From Oscillospiraceae bacterium (lineage in GTDB: Bacteria > Bacillota > Clostridia > Oscillospirales > Ruminococcaceae), in assembly GCA_024404915.1 (NCBI GenBank), contig JAKSPJ010000001.1, positions 1 through 64,000 of the forward strand: a DNA stretch of 64,000 bases. Reading direction: 5' to 3'. Made by a program: the position numbers and the translations under genes. Positions 53,509 through 62,801 of the stretch are shown here, piece after piece. Numbering within the stretch: position 1 is the stretch's first letter; each line of letters opens with the position of its first letter. The notes beneath the pieces were generated by a model. That model made no database searches and had not been told where the DNA came from. It worked only from the letters and a program-made list of their open reading frames with translations.

Positions 53509-55743
53509 TCAACCGATATAACCGGTCCAGTTGTGAATGCGTGCCAACATTTCATCGACTGCAAGAATGCCATAGGCAAAGCCCTTTCTCACCAGTTCCG
53601 CAGGCACATATTCATCATATTTTTCAAAGAGGGGGATTTCATCCGGATAGACCAGATCCATAGGGTCAAATGCCTGTTCCGCTTCTTCCAGCAGAATCTG
53701 ATAGAATTCCTGCTTGCTGACTTTCATTTTGAATGTCAGAAAATAAGGTCTGGATGGGGAGAGTCCCTGCAAATGCAGCCGCTTGCCGCACTTCACTTTC
53801 AGAAAACGCTCCATTGCAAGAAAAGCATAGCTGCCAAGCCATGGAAACAGCGTCCACATCTCACCGCCCAGACAAATCAGCGGTTCCGTCATCAGCTTGG
53901 AATGGTCTGCGGCATTTCTTGCAAGTTCCAGACGTGCTGCTGCATTTTTCATCAGATAGGGATACTGTGTCTGTTCACCCAGTACGTCCCGCATGCGTTC
54001 CAGTATTTTTGTCTGAATATCTCCGGGACAATCCCCGAAATAGGCAGGCACTTTGCCCTTTACCATGGTAGCATACACAATATGCCTGTCATAATCTACC
54101 TCATCCACCACCCAGACATGTCCTGCAATGGCGATTTTCTCACCAGGGGGCGGAGGCTGCACAATGGTACCGATTTCCTGGGAATCACTTCGTACAGTAA
54201 ACTCTTCGCTGTCCTGAAATACGGCATAAAATTTGAAGTTATTGATAATCCGTTCACCCTGCAGGCCTGCTATCAGGCCGCCCCGCTCCGTGCGCTGAAT
54301 ATGGTCAGTATGAATCAGATGCCGCAGCAGAATCCGATAATCCTCCTGAGTAATACGGTGAAAGGGCTGCAGCTTCAATACACGGCCCGCCAGCTGTGCC
54401 GGTGTCATCTCTCCGTTTGCGGCAAGCGTACTCATGGTCTGGTGGTACAACAGGCTAAAGGGCAGTTTGTCAAGCTTCGGCGGTTCTACCCAATGGGATT
54501 CTGCATAGAGCTGAATTAATGCAATGCCCTGAAGCAGCTTCCATGGAATGGTAGAGGGCAGCATGGCTCTGGCCTCCGGTTCTTCTTCCCGTATCACAAA
54601 CCACATTTCCGGGGGCAGTCCCCTTCTGCCTGTGCGTCCCATACGCTGCAAAAACGAGGAAACAGTAAAAGGTGCATCCAGCTGAAAGGCACGTTCCAGT
54701 TTGCCGATATCAATGCCCAGTTCCAGCGTTGCAGTGGTCACAGTGGTCAAAGTCTGCTCTTCATCCTTCATAACAGCTTCTGCAGTTTCACGAAATGCGG
54801 CGGACAGATTTCCATGGTGAATGAGAAAACGATCCGGCTCATGATTCCATTCGCAGTATTGCCGCAGGGATGTCGTCACGGCTTCACATTCCTCTCTGGA
54901 ATTGACAAAAATCAGACACTTTTTCCCTTTGGTATGAGAGAACATATAGCCGTATGCAGGGTCTGCATGATCTGGAGCTGTGTCCGTCTCCGGTGCCAGC
55001 GGCTCCGGGGCATCCACATTTTTCCCCTCAGCGGCCTGTACATCCATTGCATAAAAATGCTCCATAGAAAGATGCCATGTGGTTTTCTGCGGCGCAATTC
55101 TTGGAATCACCGTGTTTCTTCCTGAACCGCTTCCAAGATATGCAGCGGCCTGTTCAATATTGCCAATGGTGGCTGACAACCCGATTCTGCGAGGCTTTGC
55201 ACCCGAAATATCTGAAAGACGTTCAATCAGGCACAGTGTCTGACCACCACGGTCTGCACGCAAAAGAGAATGCACCTCATCAATGATTATGAATTTCAAA
55301 TCCTGAAACAGTCTGGGAATCATGGCGTGCTTATGCAGCAGAAGCGCCTCCAGTGATTCCGGTGTGATTTGCAGTATGCCGGAAGGATTCCGAAGCAGTC
55401 GGGTTTTCTGAGACTGACCCACATCGCCGTGCCATCGCCATACTTTTATGCCGGCAGGCGCACACAAATCTGTCAGTCGGGTAAACTGATCATTGATCAA
55501 TGCCTTCAGCGGCGCAATATAAATGGCACCTACGGATCTGGGCTGCTCCTCCTGCAGTAATGTCAGCACAGGAAAAAATGCAGCTTCTGTTTTGCCTGAA
55601 GCAGTGGATGCGGAAATCAGCACATTGTCCTCGGTATTGAAAATGGCATCTGCTGCTGCCACCTGTACTGCACGCAGTTTTTCCCAGCCGCTGCTATAAA
55701 TATAATCCTGAATAAATGGTGCGTATCGTTCAAAAGCATTCAT
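53509..55743 (-). CDS. Lhr-like DEVH-box helicase (BrxHI-like)
   Basis: 744 residues, superfamily 2 helicase. Motif I SASTASGKTEAAF with K51, DEVH at 155-158, LSATIGN, and motif VI QRMGRTGRRG. The C-terminal part (about 400-740) resembles the extended Lhr tail (LLYHQTMSTL, QGERIINNFKFYAVF). Acts as an ATP-dependent DNA or RNA unwinding or translocating enzyme. Last gene of the TerB-ATPase-cyclophilin-helicase set. CAGGAGGTGATTCC fixes the start at 55743; the frame reaches 55776. Calling it BrxHI-like rests on context as well as motifs. Confidence 0.88.
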   Translation of the reverse strand: MNAFERYAPFIQDYIYSSGWEKLRAVQVAAADAIFNTEDNVLISASTASGKTEAAFFPVLTLLQEEQPRSVGAIYIAPLKALINDQFTRLTDLCAPAGIKVWRWHGDVGQSQKTRLLRNPSGILQITPESLEALLLHKHAMIPRLFQDLKFIIIDEVHSLLRADRGGQTLCLIERLSDISGAKPRRIGLSATIGNIEQAAAYLGSGSGRNTVIPRIAPQKTTWHLSMEHFYAMDVQAAEGKNVDAPEPLAPETDTAPDHADPAYGYMFSHTKGKKCLIFVNSREECEAVTTSLRQYCEWNHEPDRFLIHHGNLSAAFRETAEAVMKDEEQTLTTVTTATLELGIDIGKLERAFQLDAPFTVSSFLQRMGRTGRRGLPPEMWFVIREEEPEARAMLPSTIPWKLLQGIALIQLYAESHWVEPPKLDKLPFSLLYHQTMSTLAANGEMTPAQLAGRVLKLQPFHRITQEDYRILLRHLIHTDHIQRTERGGLIAGLQGERIINNFKFYAVFQDSEEFTVRSDSQEIGTIVQPPPPGEKIAIAGHVWVVDEVDYDRHIVYATMVKGKVPAYFGDCPGDIQTKILERMRDVLGEQTQYPYLMKNAAARLELARNAADHSKLMTEPLICLGGEMWTLFPWLGSYAFLAMERFLKVKCGKRLHLQGLSPSRPYFLTFKMKVSKQEFYQILLEEAEQAFDPMDLVYPDEIPLFEKYDEYVPAELVRKGFAYGILAVDEMLARIHNWTGYIG

Positions 55744-55747
55744 GGAA

Positions 55748-55810
55748 TCACCTCCTGACAAAAAAGGTGTATACACTGAAAATGATCTTCTTCTTATCGT
55801 GCTCCCGCAT
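55748..55810 (-). CDS. Possible 20-residue leader peptide before the helicase gene
   Basis: ATG CGG GAG ... AGG AGG TGA encodes MREHDKKKIIFSVYTFFVRR. It has its own ribosome site (GAGAGGTGATTTTCA) and its last codons AGG AGG TGA form the helicase Shine-Dalgarno; the stop is 4 nt before the helicase ATG. Such an arrangement suggests coupled translation. A GGTGTAT/ATACACC pairing overlaps it (55766-55772 with 55829-55835 region). The peptide may also be untranslated chance. Confidence 0.45.
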   Translation of the reverse strand: MREHDKKKIIFSVYTFFVRR

Positions 55811-55864
55811 TGAAAATCACCTCTCAGGCATACACCCTTTCATATCTTTTTCAGCAGTCCGATT

Positions 55865-56542
55865 TCACTTCAGAAACTCCTGCATGATAACCTGGACTCT
55901 CGGATTTCCGTTTTCATCATCAGAAATCATCTCCACCTTATCCATCACAATGGGGGTGGTAGGAACAGACTGTTCGCCGCTGGAAGAAATGGCACGCTCC
56001 ACCTTCAGGAAGTTATCAACAACCTCCATGCCCTCTGTAACCTCACCAAATGCGGCATAGTTTCCGTCCAGGAAAGAGTCATCTGTATAGCAGATGAAGA
56101 ACTGGCTGCTTGCAGAATCCGGATCACTGCTTCTTGCCATGGAAACAACGCCTCTCTGGTGGGAAAGGGTATTGGTTACGCCATTGGACTCGAACTCGCC
56201 CTTAATGCTGTTCTCGCTGCCGCCCATTCCTGTGCCCTGGGGGTCACCGCCCTGTGCCATAAAGTCATCAATGACACGGTGGAATGTGAGGCCGTTGTAA
56301 AAGCCGTCATTGACCAGCTTTTCAAAGTTCTCGCAGGAAATCGGTGCGATATCGGGGTACAGAGTGATGATAAAGGTGTTTTCGCCGATAGCAGCATCTT
56401 CTGCTTCAGAAACGGAAGCTGCTCCGGAACCGTTGTCGATGGCTGCGCCGGAATCTGCGATGTCATTTTTATCACCACATGCGGTAACACTTGCCAGCAT
56501 CATTGCTGCTGCAGCCCAGATCATTGTCTTCTTGAAATTCAT
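55865..56542 (-). CDS. Cyclophilin-type peptidyl-prolyl isomerase lipoprotein
   Basis: 225 residues. Lipobox VTAC-G (C22), a short acidic linker and a cyclophilin domain (about 55-215): FHRVIDDFMAQGGDPQGTG with the catalytic Arg, SMARSSDPDSASSQFFI and AAFGEVTEGMEVVD. It helps fold exported proteins outside the membrane. It lies between the BrxD-like ATPase and the helicase on the same strand but looks functionally unrelated. AAAGGAGAAAAGAA precedes the ATG. Confidence 0.92.
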   Translation of the reverse strand: MNFKKTMIWAAAAMMLASVTACGDKNDIADSGAAIDNGSGAASVSEAEDAAIGENTFIITLYPDIAPISCENFEKLVNDGFYNGLTFHRVIDDFMAQGGDPQGTGMGGSENSIKGEFESNGVTNTLSHQRGVVSMARSSDPDSASSQFFICYTDDSFLDGNYAAFGEVTEGMEVVDNFLKVERAISSSGEQSVPTTPIVMDKVEMISDDENGNPRVQVIMQEFLK

Positions 56543-56613
56543 TTTCTTTTCTCCTTTAAAATAAAAATATTATCACAGTATGGAATATCTGCATAATTCA
56601 GAAATGCAATATC

Positions 56614-57933
56614 CTAAACTGTAAATTCGGCATATTCTTCTGCGACGGTTTCCTGTGCTTCCAGCTGTGTGGGGGCATAAGAGAAACCGCTGTCTCCGCT
56701 CAGAAGTCCATCAACGGTACTGGTGGGATGCTGCTGCATAATATCCAGAACCTCAATAAAATCACGGATTACTTCTCGTGGTGTCAGCTGACTGTCTGCG
56801 CCGATTCTGCCGTATTCAATCTGAATAAAACGATCCATGTCTTCGGCAGTCACCCGCTGTGGGTAATCATACAGCACAGAATGAATCTCAGCCAGTTTTT
56901 CCACCAGTATGCGCATTTCCGCATAACGCAGCGGCTCTAAGCGAATAATCGGCGCATTCATATTATTCTTTCCGTCACAGTATTTTCCATCCGTCAATCG
57001 GGAGCGCAATGCTTCATAGCTGAAAATACCCCGTCTTGGATCTTCCATGCATTGAGGCGTTCCGCACATCACAATGCCCATATAACGTGCTTTCCCCTGC
57101 ATAGCATCGTTATATATGGTCAGAATCTTTTCATAGTTCTTCTCACGGGTGATACTTTGGGGAATTTTATAAAGATTAACCAGTTCATCCACCAGCACAA
57201 TCAAGCCCTGATAGCCTGCCTGTTTCAGGAACATTGCAAACAGTTTGATATATTCATACCAGTCATCATCCCGTATGCAGATACTGACGCCCAGATCATT
57301 CCTGGCTTCTGTTTTGGTCTGATATTCACCACGGAACCATTTAATCACACAGGCTTTCAGAGCCATATCATCGTTGATAAATGCCTGATAATAAAGTTTT
57401 AATATGGTGGCAAAATCAAAGCCATGCACCAGCGTGCTCAGGCTGTCAATAACATGATAGATTTTTTTCTCCACCTGTTTATGAAAGGCAGGATCTGTCA
57501 GTTCCAGACCGCTTTCTGCAGCCACAACAGAACGAATACCGTTTATCCACTTATCCAGAATCAGCGTCAGTGCGCCGCCATCCGGCTTGGTTTTTGTGGA
57601 AAGATTCTGCATCAGCTCTTTATAGGTGGCAAGTCCCTGTCCATTAGAGCCGCTGAGTCTGCGCTCCGGAGAAAGATCTGCATCACAGACGGCAAACCCT
57701 CTGTCCATGGCATAGCTGCGGATGGTCTGAAGCAGAAAGCTTTTTCCGCTTCCGTATTTTCCGCTGATAAAACGAAAAGAAGCACCGCCGTCTGCCATAA
57801 CTTCGATGTCATTCAGCAGGGCTTCTATTTCCTTTTCTCTGCCTACAGCGATATACTGCAAACCGATTCTCGGAACCACACCGCCCTGCAGCGCATGAAT
57901 CACGGCACCTGCCATTCGCTTCGGTATTTTCAT
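56614..57933 (-). CDS. BrxD-like (DUF2791) P-loop ATPase
   Basis: 439 residues. Walker A GKYGSGKS at 58-65 in FRFISGKYGSGKSFLL, and Walker B LIVLVDE with D249/E250. Start QYIAVGREKEIEALL and the GSGKSFLLQ context match DUF2791/BrxD ATPases of type 2 BREX and related systems. The fourth base of its ATGA start overlaps the TerB gene's stop, so the two are translationally coupled. It is expected to bind DNA or a partner and use ATP in substrate loading; the exact role is unknown. Confidence 0.88.
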   Translation of the reverse strand: MKIPKRMAGAVIHALQGGVVPRIGLQYIAVGREKEIEALLNDIEVMADGGASFRFISGKYGSGKSFLLQTIRSYAMDRGFAVCDADLSPERRLSGSNGQGLATYKELMQNLSTKTKPDGGALTLILDKWINGIRSVVAAESGLELTDPAFHKQVEKKIYHVIDSLSTLVHGFDFATILKLYYQAFINDDMALKACVIKWFRGEYQTKTEARNDLGVSICIRDDDWYEYIKLFAMFLKQAGYQGLIVLVDELVNLYKIPQSITREKNYEKILTIYNDAMQGKARYMGIVMCGTPQCMEDPRRGIFSYEALRSRLTDGKYCDGKNNMNAPIIRLEPLRYAEMRILVEKLAEIHSVLYDYPQRVTAEDMDRFIQIEYGRIGADSQLTPREVIRDFIEVLDIMQQHPTSTVDGLLSGDSGFSYAPTQLEAQETVAEEYAEFTV

Positions 57934-59564
57934 GTTTCCAGTATTCCTTTCAAATCCTCGATATAATCCTCTATGAGTACAGGCGTTCCATTCTCATCGG
58001 TCTCAATGACGGAATCGCCGATTCTGTCATACAATTGTTCATTGATTTCCTCTGCCAATACAGAAAGCATATGCCCTGCATCAATCAATGGCTGATAGGA
58101 TTCTCCTGTCAGCAGACAAAGCAGAAGCACCATTGCAGGCTTGCTGAGGGGAAGATCAGGCAGCGAATGATTGCCGTCTGTCTGCCCCTCTGCCTGTATC
58201 TGCTCCGCAGCAGCGGTTTCAGGGGCAGGCAGCAGAATAGTCTCTTCCATTTCCTCCTCCGGAATGGTCAGCATATCCGTGGTATGGTCAGCCGCTTTCC
58301 GAATGGCCTCCAGTTCTGCAGAATCCAAAGTGATTTTTGGCGCATTGGCACGTTTTTCCTCTTCAAAGTGCTGACGAATCACCTGCCGCATGAATGCCAG
58401 ATCCGTTTCTGAAAGCGTGCCAGCTTTCAGCTTGTTTCTGAAATGGATTTCTTCCCGCAGAATGGAATCAAAGCTGCGAAGAAATGCACCGATAGCGTCC
58501 TGATCTGGCTGACTGCAAAAAACTTCTTTTGCCCATGTTCCCTGAAAATAATGATACACGCAGATGGGGGACAATCGATATGCGCCGTCATTCATGGGAG
58601 TGCGATAATAAAATACAGCCCCTTCAAACATCACATGCTGAAATCGTTTTTGATTTCCCAGCAGCTGTGCAGCAAATGACTGGTGTTTCTTTTCTGCGTA
58701 CTGTATCAGAAAAGCATTGAATACTTTTTTCAGCAGAACTGAAACCATTTCCGTTTCTGCCAGATACAGTTTGGAATCCTTCAGATGATATTTGGAAAGG
58801 CGGTCAATCGCCGTGATAAACTCCTCCGGACTGCTCGTACTGTGCCGCAGCACCGTAATGACAGCGGCTTCCTTTTCGTTGAGCAGACGGTACGGCAATC
58901 GATAATATGCCGCAAAATCCTGCATCCACATATCAAGAGATTTCTGAAATGCGGGGAATGATTCCCCATAATCCTCTCTGAGGCGGCACAGAATACCATA
59001 GCCCTCTTCGGGGGCAGAAACGCCGATGAGATTCAGAATCTCAAAGGTGTATAAAAGCAGAAATGCAGACTGGGCCGCAGGCAAAGCCCCCTGGCGATAC
59101 CGTGTGCGCCAGGTAAAATACGCACGAAGTTCATCATCCTTCATGTTGTAATACATGGGGGTAGAGCGGCTGCACTGCACCATGTCGGGAAAGTCGTCTG
59201 TGTAATCCGCCATGAATATGCCCTGCTGATAAAAAAGGCTTTCCATGGAGCGGGTACCGTCCAGCTGATTAAACCCCGAAAGGGTCCGCATTTTACGAAT
59301 ACGGCTCGGGACCGTAAACATACTAAGTGGATTTCCGTTCAGCGGCTGTTCATAATAGGTCTCCTGCGATTTCACCGCTTTTCCGGATGCGGTCGTTTTC
59401 GCCGTCTTTCTGGGTGTGCTTTTTGCGGTGCCGGATGAGGATCCGGAGGAAGCAGATGTTTTCTTATGTGCCGTTGTTTTTCTGGCTGGAATAAATTCCT
59501 CTTCAAACATGCTGTCAAATGCATTTTGCAGCATTTCTTTCATCAACGAAGCCAGAGAAATCAT
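57930..59564 (-). CDS. TerB-N/TerB-C domain protein
   Basis: 544 residues. Residues 28-66 are a Lys/Thr/Ser-rich, histone-H1-like linker. TerB-N domain about 105-300 (GIFMADYTDDFPDMV, AYFTWRTRYRQG, AFLLLYTFEILNLIGV). The end (about 465-544) fits TerB-C (LSVLAEEINEQLYDRIGDSVIE, EDYIEDLKGIL). These domains are known from proteins linked to tellurite-resistance-type stress modules and to helicases. No TerB core of the classical type was noted in between. AAAGGAGGATG precedes the ATG. First gene of the module. Confidence 0.88.
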   Translation of the reverse strand: MISLASLMKEMLQNAFDSMFEEEFIPARKTTAHKKTSASSGSSSGTAKSTPRKTAKTTASGKAVKSQETYYEQPLNGNPLSMFTVPSRIRKMRTLSGFNQLDGTRSMESLFYQQGIFMADYTDDFPDMVQCSRSTPMYYNMKDDELRAYFTWRTRYRQGALPAAQSAFLLLYTFEILNLIGVSAPEEGYGILCRLREDYGESFPAFQKSLDMWMQDFAAYYRLPYRLLNEKEAAVITVLRHSTSSPEEFITAIDRLSKYHLKDSKLYLAETEMVSVLLKKVFNAFLIQYAEKKHQSFAAQLLGNQKRFQHVMFEGAVFYYRTPMNDGAYRLSPICVYHYFQGTWAKEVFCSQPDQDAIGAFLRSFDSILREEIHFRNKLKAGTLSETDLAFMRQVIRQHFEEEKRANAPKITLDSAELEAIRKAADHTTDMLTIPEEEMEETILLPAPETAAAEQIQAEGQTDGNHSLPDLPLSKPAMVLLLCLLTGESYQPLIDAGHMLSVLAEEINEQLYDRIGDSVIETDENGTPVLIEDYIEDLKGILET

Positions 59565-59665
59565 AAAAACATCCTCCTTTCACCGTGGTTCACAGGCAGT
59601 TCCCGTGAAGCTGTCAATCTGTACAGCAAAAAAGCAAATCACCGCACAGACAATATTACACTCGT

Positions 59666-59694
59666 ATTATATCATATTTAGATGAATATTTCAA
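59666..59694 (-). promoter_or_regulatory. Promoter of the TerB-ATPase-helicase module
   Basis: Minus strand TTGAAA (59689-59694), 17-nt spacer, TATAAT (59666-59671), about 95 nt before the TerB start. Confidence 0.7.
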
Positions 59695-59746
59695 GCACTC
59701 TAAGGTGTAATGTTGGTGAAAAAATGAACAGTATTCATGGGGAAAG

Positions 59747-59780
59747 AAAGCCGAAGATTCCTTTCAGAACCTTCGGCTTT
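59747..59780 (-). terminator. Terminator of the arginine operon
   Basis: AAAGCCGAAG (59747-59756) pairs with CTTCGGCTTT (59771-59780), just after the argF stop at 59787. Confidence 0.75.
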
Positions 59781-59786
59781 GACATA

Positions 59787-60695
59787 TCAGCGGTTGCCCA
59801 TCAGCTTAACAAGAACGGCTTTCTGTGCGTGCAGACGATTCTCTGCTTCATCAAAGATTTCGTTTGCATGTGCCTCAAAGACCTTCTCTGTAATTTCTTC
59901 GCCGCGGTGTGCAGGCAAACAATGCTGAACCATGCATTCCTGATGTGCAGCACCCAGAACATCATCGTTCACCTGGTAGCCTGCGAATGCAATCTTACGC
60001 TTTTCAGCCTCACCTTCCTGACCCATGGAAGCCCAGACATCCGTGAAGATGACATCTGCATCCACAGCAGCCTGAACCGGCTGGTTTGTCATGGTGAATT
60101 TGCCTGTTGCATTTGCAAAATCAAGCACCTGCTTATCAGGCTGATATGCATCCGGGCAGGCAATAGAAACATTCATGCCCACCTTCAGGCCACCGACGAT
60201 GAGAGAGTTTGCCATGTTGTTGCCGTCACCGATATAGCACATTTTCAGACCATCAAAGCTGCCCTTGTATTCACGGATTGTCATCAGGTCAGCCAGAACC
60301 TGGCAGGGATGACAGAAATCTGTCAGGCCGTTGATAATCGGAATGCTTCCGTACTGTGCCAGATCCTCAACTTCCTTCTGTGCAAAAGTACGGATCATGA
60401 TACCATCCAGATAGCGGGAAAGTACACGTGCAGTATCCTGAACCGGTTCACCACGGCCAATCTGCATATCATTGGAGGACAGGAACAGCGGATAGCCGCC
60501 AAGCTGTGTCATACCGGTTTCAAAGGAAACACGGGTACGGGTGGAAGCCTTCTGGAAAATCATTCCCAGTGTCTTTCCTGCAAGATGCGGATGGGGAATG
60601 CCGTGCTTGCGCTCATACTTCAGCTGGTCAGCAATATTCAAAAGATCAATAATTTCTTCGCCGGAGAGATCCAGCAGTTTCAGCAAATGTTTCAT
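59787..60695 (-). CDS. argF: Ornithine carbamoyltransferase
   Basis: 302 residues. Carbamoyl-phosphate loop STRTRVSFETG near residue 54, HPCQVLAD, and HCLPAHRGEE with the ornithine-binding Cys near 266. Makes citrulline from ornithine and carbamoyl phosphate in arginine synthesis. Last gene of argJ-argB-argD-argF, 21 nt after argD. Confidence 0.96.
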   Translation of the reverse strand: MKHLLKLLDLSGEEIIDLLNIADQLKYERKHGIPHPHLAGKTLGMIFQKASTRTRVSFETGMTQLGGYPLFLSSNDMQIGRGEPVQDTARVLSRYLDGIMIRTFAQKEVEDLAQYGSIPIINGLTDFCHPCQVLADLMTIREYKGSFDGLKMCYIGDGNNMANSLIVGGLKVGMNVSIACPDAYQPDKQVLDFANATGKFTMTNQPVQAAVDADVIFTDVWASMGQEGEAEKRKIAFAGYQVNDDVLGAAHQECMVQHCLPAHRGEEITEKVFEAHANEIFDEAENRLHAQKAVLVKLMGNR

Positions 60696-60716
60696 ACATT
60701 CTTTCCTTTCTGATTA

Positions 60717-61880
60717 TTATGCAAGCAGCTGGCGCAGAATTGCCAGACCTGCATCCATTTCTTCTTTGGTGATCGTCAGCGGCGGCAGGAGACGCAGTTT
60801 ATTCTTTGCTGTCAGCACCAGCAGACCTGCATCATTTGCCTGCAGCATCACATCGTGTGCATCCTTGGATTTCAGCGTCATACCGATCATCATGCCAATG
60901 CCGCTCAGCTCTGTAACCTCCGGCATTTTCTCAAGTTCGCTGCGGAGATAGGCCGCTTTTTCCATGACAGAATCCAGAAATCCCGGTGCAAGCAGCTGAT
61001 CCAGAACAGCAACTGCACCTGCACAGGCAACCGGATTTCCGCCGAAGGTGGAACCGTGTGTGCCGGGAGTAATGACATCCTCACATTTTTCATTTACCAG
61101 ACAGACGCCGATGGGCAGGCCGCCGCCGATGGCCTTTGCCATGGTGGTAACATCCGCCTGAATGCCGTACTGTTCCTGAAGAAGCAGTGTACCGGTACGG
61201 CCGCCTCCTGTCTGTACCTCGTCAATGATCAGAATAATATCCTTCTCATCGCAGATTTTTCTGACCGCCTTTACATACTCCTGATCCATAACGCAGACAC
61301 CGCCCTCGCCCTGAATCAGTTCAATCATAATACCGCAGACAGAATCATCCAGCTTTGCCTGCAAATCCTCCAGAGAATTTGCCTCTGCAAATACATGACC
61401 TGTCGGGAACGGATAAAAATACTGATGGAACACATCCTGACCGGTGGCAGCGAGTGTAGCGAGAGTTCTGCCATGGAAGCTGTTCACCAGTGAAATAATG
61501 GTGCCACGCTCTTTTCCATAGCGGTCAGAGCTGTATTTTCTTGCAACCTTGATTGCACACTCATTGGCCTCTGCACCGGAATTACCCAGGAACATTCTTT
61601 TGAATCCTGTTGCTTTTGCAAGCTTCTCCATCAGTTCAGCCTGTGGCTTTGTGTAGTAGTAGTTGCAGGCATGCTGCAGTGTTCTGACCTGATTGCAGAC
61701 TGCATCAGCCCATGCCTCATTGCACCAGCCCAGCACATTACATCCGATACCGCTTCCGAAATCGATATACTTTTTTCCATTTTCATCAAAGCAGATGCAG
61801 TTCTTGGCTTTGGCTTCCGTCAGGGGAATTCTGCCAAAAGCCTTCATTGAATATTGTTCTGTGATTTCAATCGTATTCAT
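60717..61880 (-). CDS. argD: Acetylornithine aminotransferase
   Basis: 387 residues, class III PLP aminotransferase. IDEVQTGGGRTGTLL carries the PLP-ring Asp, and the Schiff-base lysine is in TTMAKAIGGGLPIG. Makes N-acetylornithine from N-acetylglutamate semialdehyde. Placed after argB in the arginine operon. Confidence 0.96.
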   Translation of the reverse strand: MNTIEITEQYSMKAFGRIPLTEAKAKNCICFDENGKKYIDFGSGIGCNVLGWCNEAWADAVCNQVRTLQHACNYYYTKPQAELMEKLAKATGFKRMFLGNSGAEANECAIKVARKYSSDRYGKERGTIISLVNSFHGRTLATLAATGQDVFHQYFYPFPTGHVFAEANSLEDLQAKLDDSVCGIMIELIQGEGGVCVMDQEYVKAVRKICDEKDIILIIDEVQTGGGRTGTLLLQEQYGIQADVTTMAKAIGGGLPIGVCLVNEKCEDVITPGTHGSTFGGNPVACAGAVAVLDQLLAPGFLDSVMEKAAYLRSELEKMPEVTELSGIGMMIGMTLKSKDAHDVMLQANDAGLLVLTAKNKLRLLPPLTITKEEMDAGLAILRQLLA

Positions 61881-61898
61881 TTTTTCACCTTATTTCGT

Positions 61899-62786
61899 TC
61901 AATAAACACTCAGGAATTGTGTTCCAACCCCTTCATTGCTGCAAATCTCCACAAGAATGGAGTGCGGTACACGTCCGTCAATGATCACTGCTTTCTTTAC
62001 ACCACGGCGAATAGCCTCCACGCAGCAGTCAATCTTCGGAATCATACCGCCGGAGATAATGCCCTGACGCTTCAGATTCTGTACTTCACTGATATTCACG
62101 GAAGGAATCAGAGTCGAAGGATCATCCTTATCGTACAGCAGGCCTGCGATATCTGTCATGAGAATCAGGTTTTCTGCATTCAGCGCAGCTGCAATGGCTG
62201 CTGCCGCAGTATCCGCATTCACATTGTACACCTGGCCATCCGGGCCGCAGGCAACAGTTGCAATAACCGGAACATAGCCATTGTCCAGGGCTGTGAGAAT
62301 CGGCTTGGTGTTGATATTGGTGATTTCACCAACCAGACCCAGATCCGGCTTGGATTCCTTTTTGCGTGCCTGAATCAGTGCACCGTCAATACCGGAAAGA
62401 CCGATTGCCTGACCGGAATGACGGGTCAGATGCGCAACCAGTTCCTTATTCACCTTGCCTGCCAGCACCATGCGAACCACATCAGCAGTGTCTGCATCGG
62501 TATATCTCAGGCCGCCGATAAACTTGCTTTCAATGTTCAGACGCTTCAGCATATCGCTGATTTCCGGGCCGCCGCCGTGTACCAGAACAACACGGATGCC
62601 CACCAGAGAAAGCAGGACGATATCGCTCATCACTGCTTCCTTCAGCAATTCGTTGGTCATGGCGTTGCCGCCGTATTTTACAACAATGACTTTCTGATTA
62701 TAGCGCTGAATATAGGGCAGTGCATCAATCAGAACCTTGGAACGGATCTGTGTGGAGATATACTCCGGAATTTCCATATTATTCAT
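61899..62786 (-). CDS. argB: Acetylglutamate kinase
   Basis: 295 residues. VVKYGGNAM (phosphate loop lysine), LVHGGGPEI, and AAAIAAALNAENLILMTDIAG. The length and N-terminal helix (about 1-20) are typical of the arginine-inhibited hexameric form, which would make this step the control point. It phosphorylates N-acetylglutamate. Between argJ and argD. Confidence 0.96.
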   Translation of the reverse strand: MNNMEIPEYISTQIRSKVLIDALPYIQRYNQKVIVVKYGGNAMTNELLKEAVMSDIVLLSLVGIRVVLVHGGGPEISDMLKRLNIESKFIGGLRYTDADTADVVRMVLAGKVNKELVAHLTRHSGQAIGLSGIDGALIQARKKESKPDLGLVGEITNINTKPILTALDNGYVPVIATVACGPDGQVYNVNADTAAAAIAAALNAENLILMTDIAGLLYDKDDPSTLIPSVNISEVQNLKRQGIISGGMIPKIDCCVEAIRRGVKKAVIIDGRVPHSILVEICSNEGVGTQFLSVY

Positions 62787-62801
62787 AGCAGTATGCTCCT
62801 C

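Noticed and set aside
53509..59564. Complete BREX system
   Set aside because: Only BrxD-like ATPase and Lhr-like helicase are present; no PglX methylase, PglZ, PglY/BrxC or PglW is in the window.
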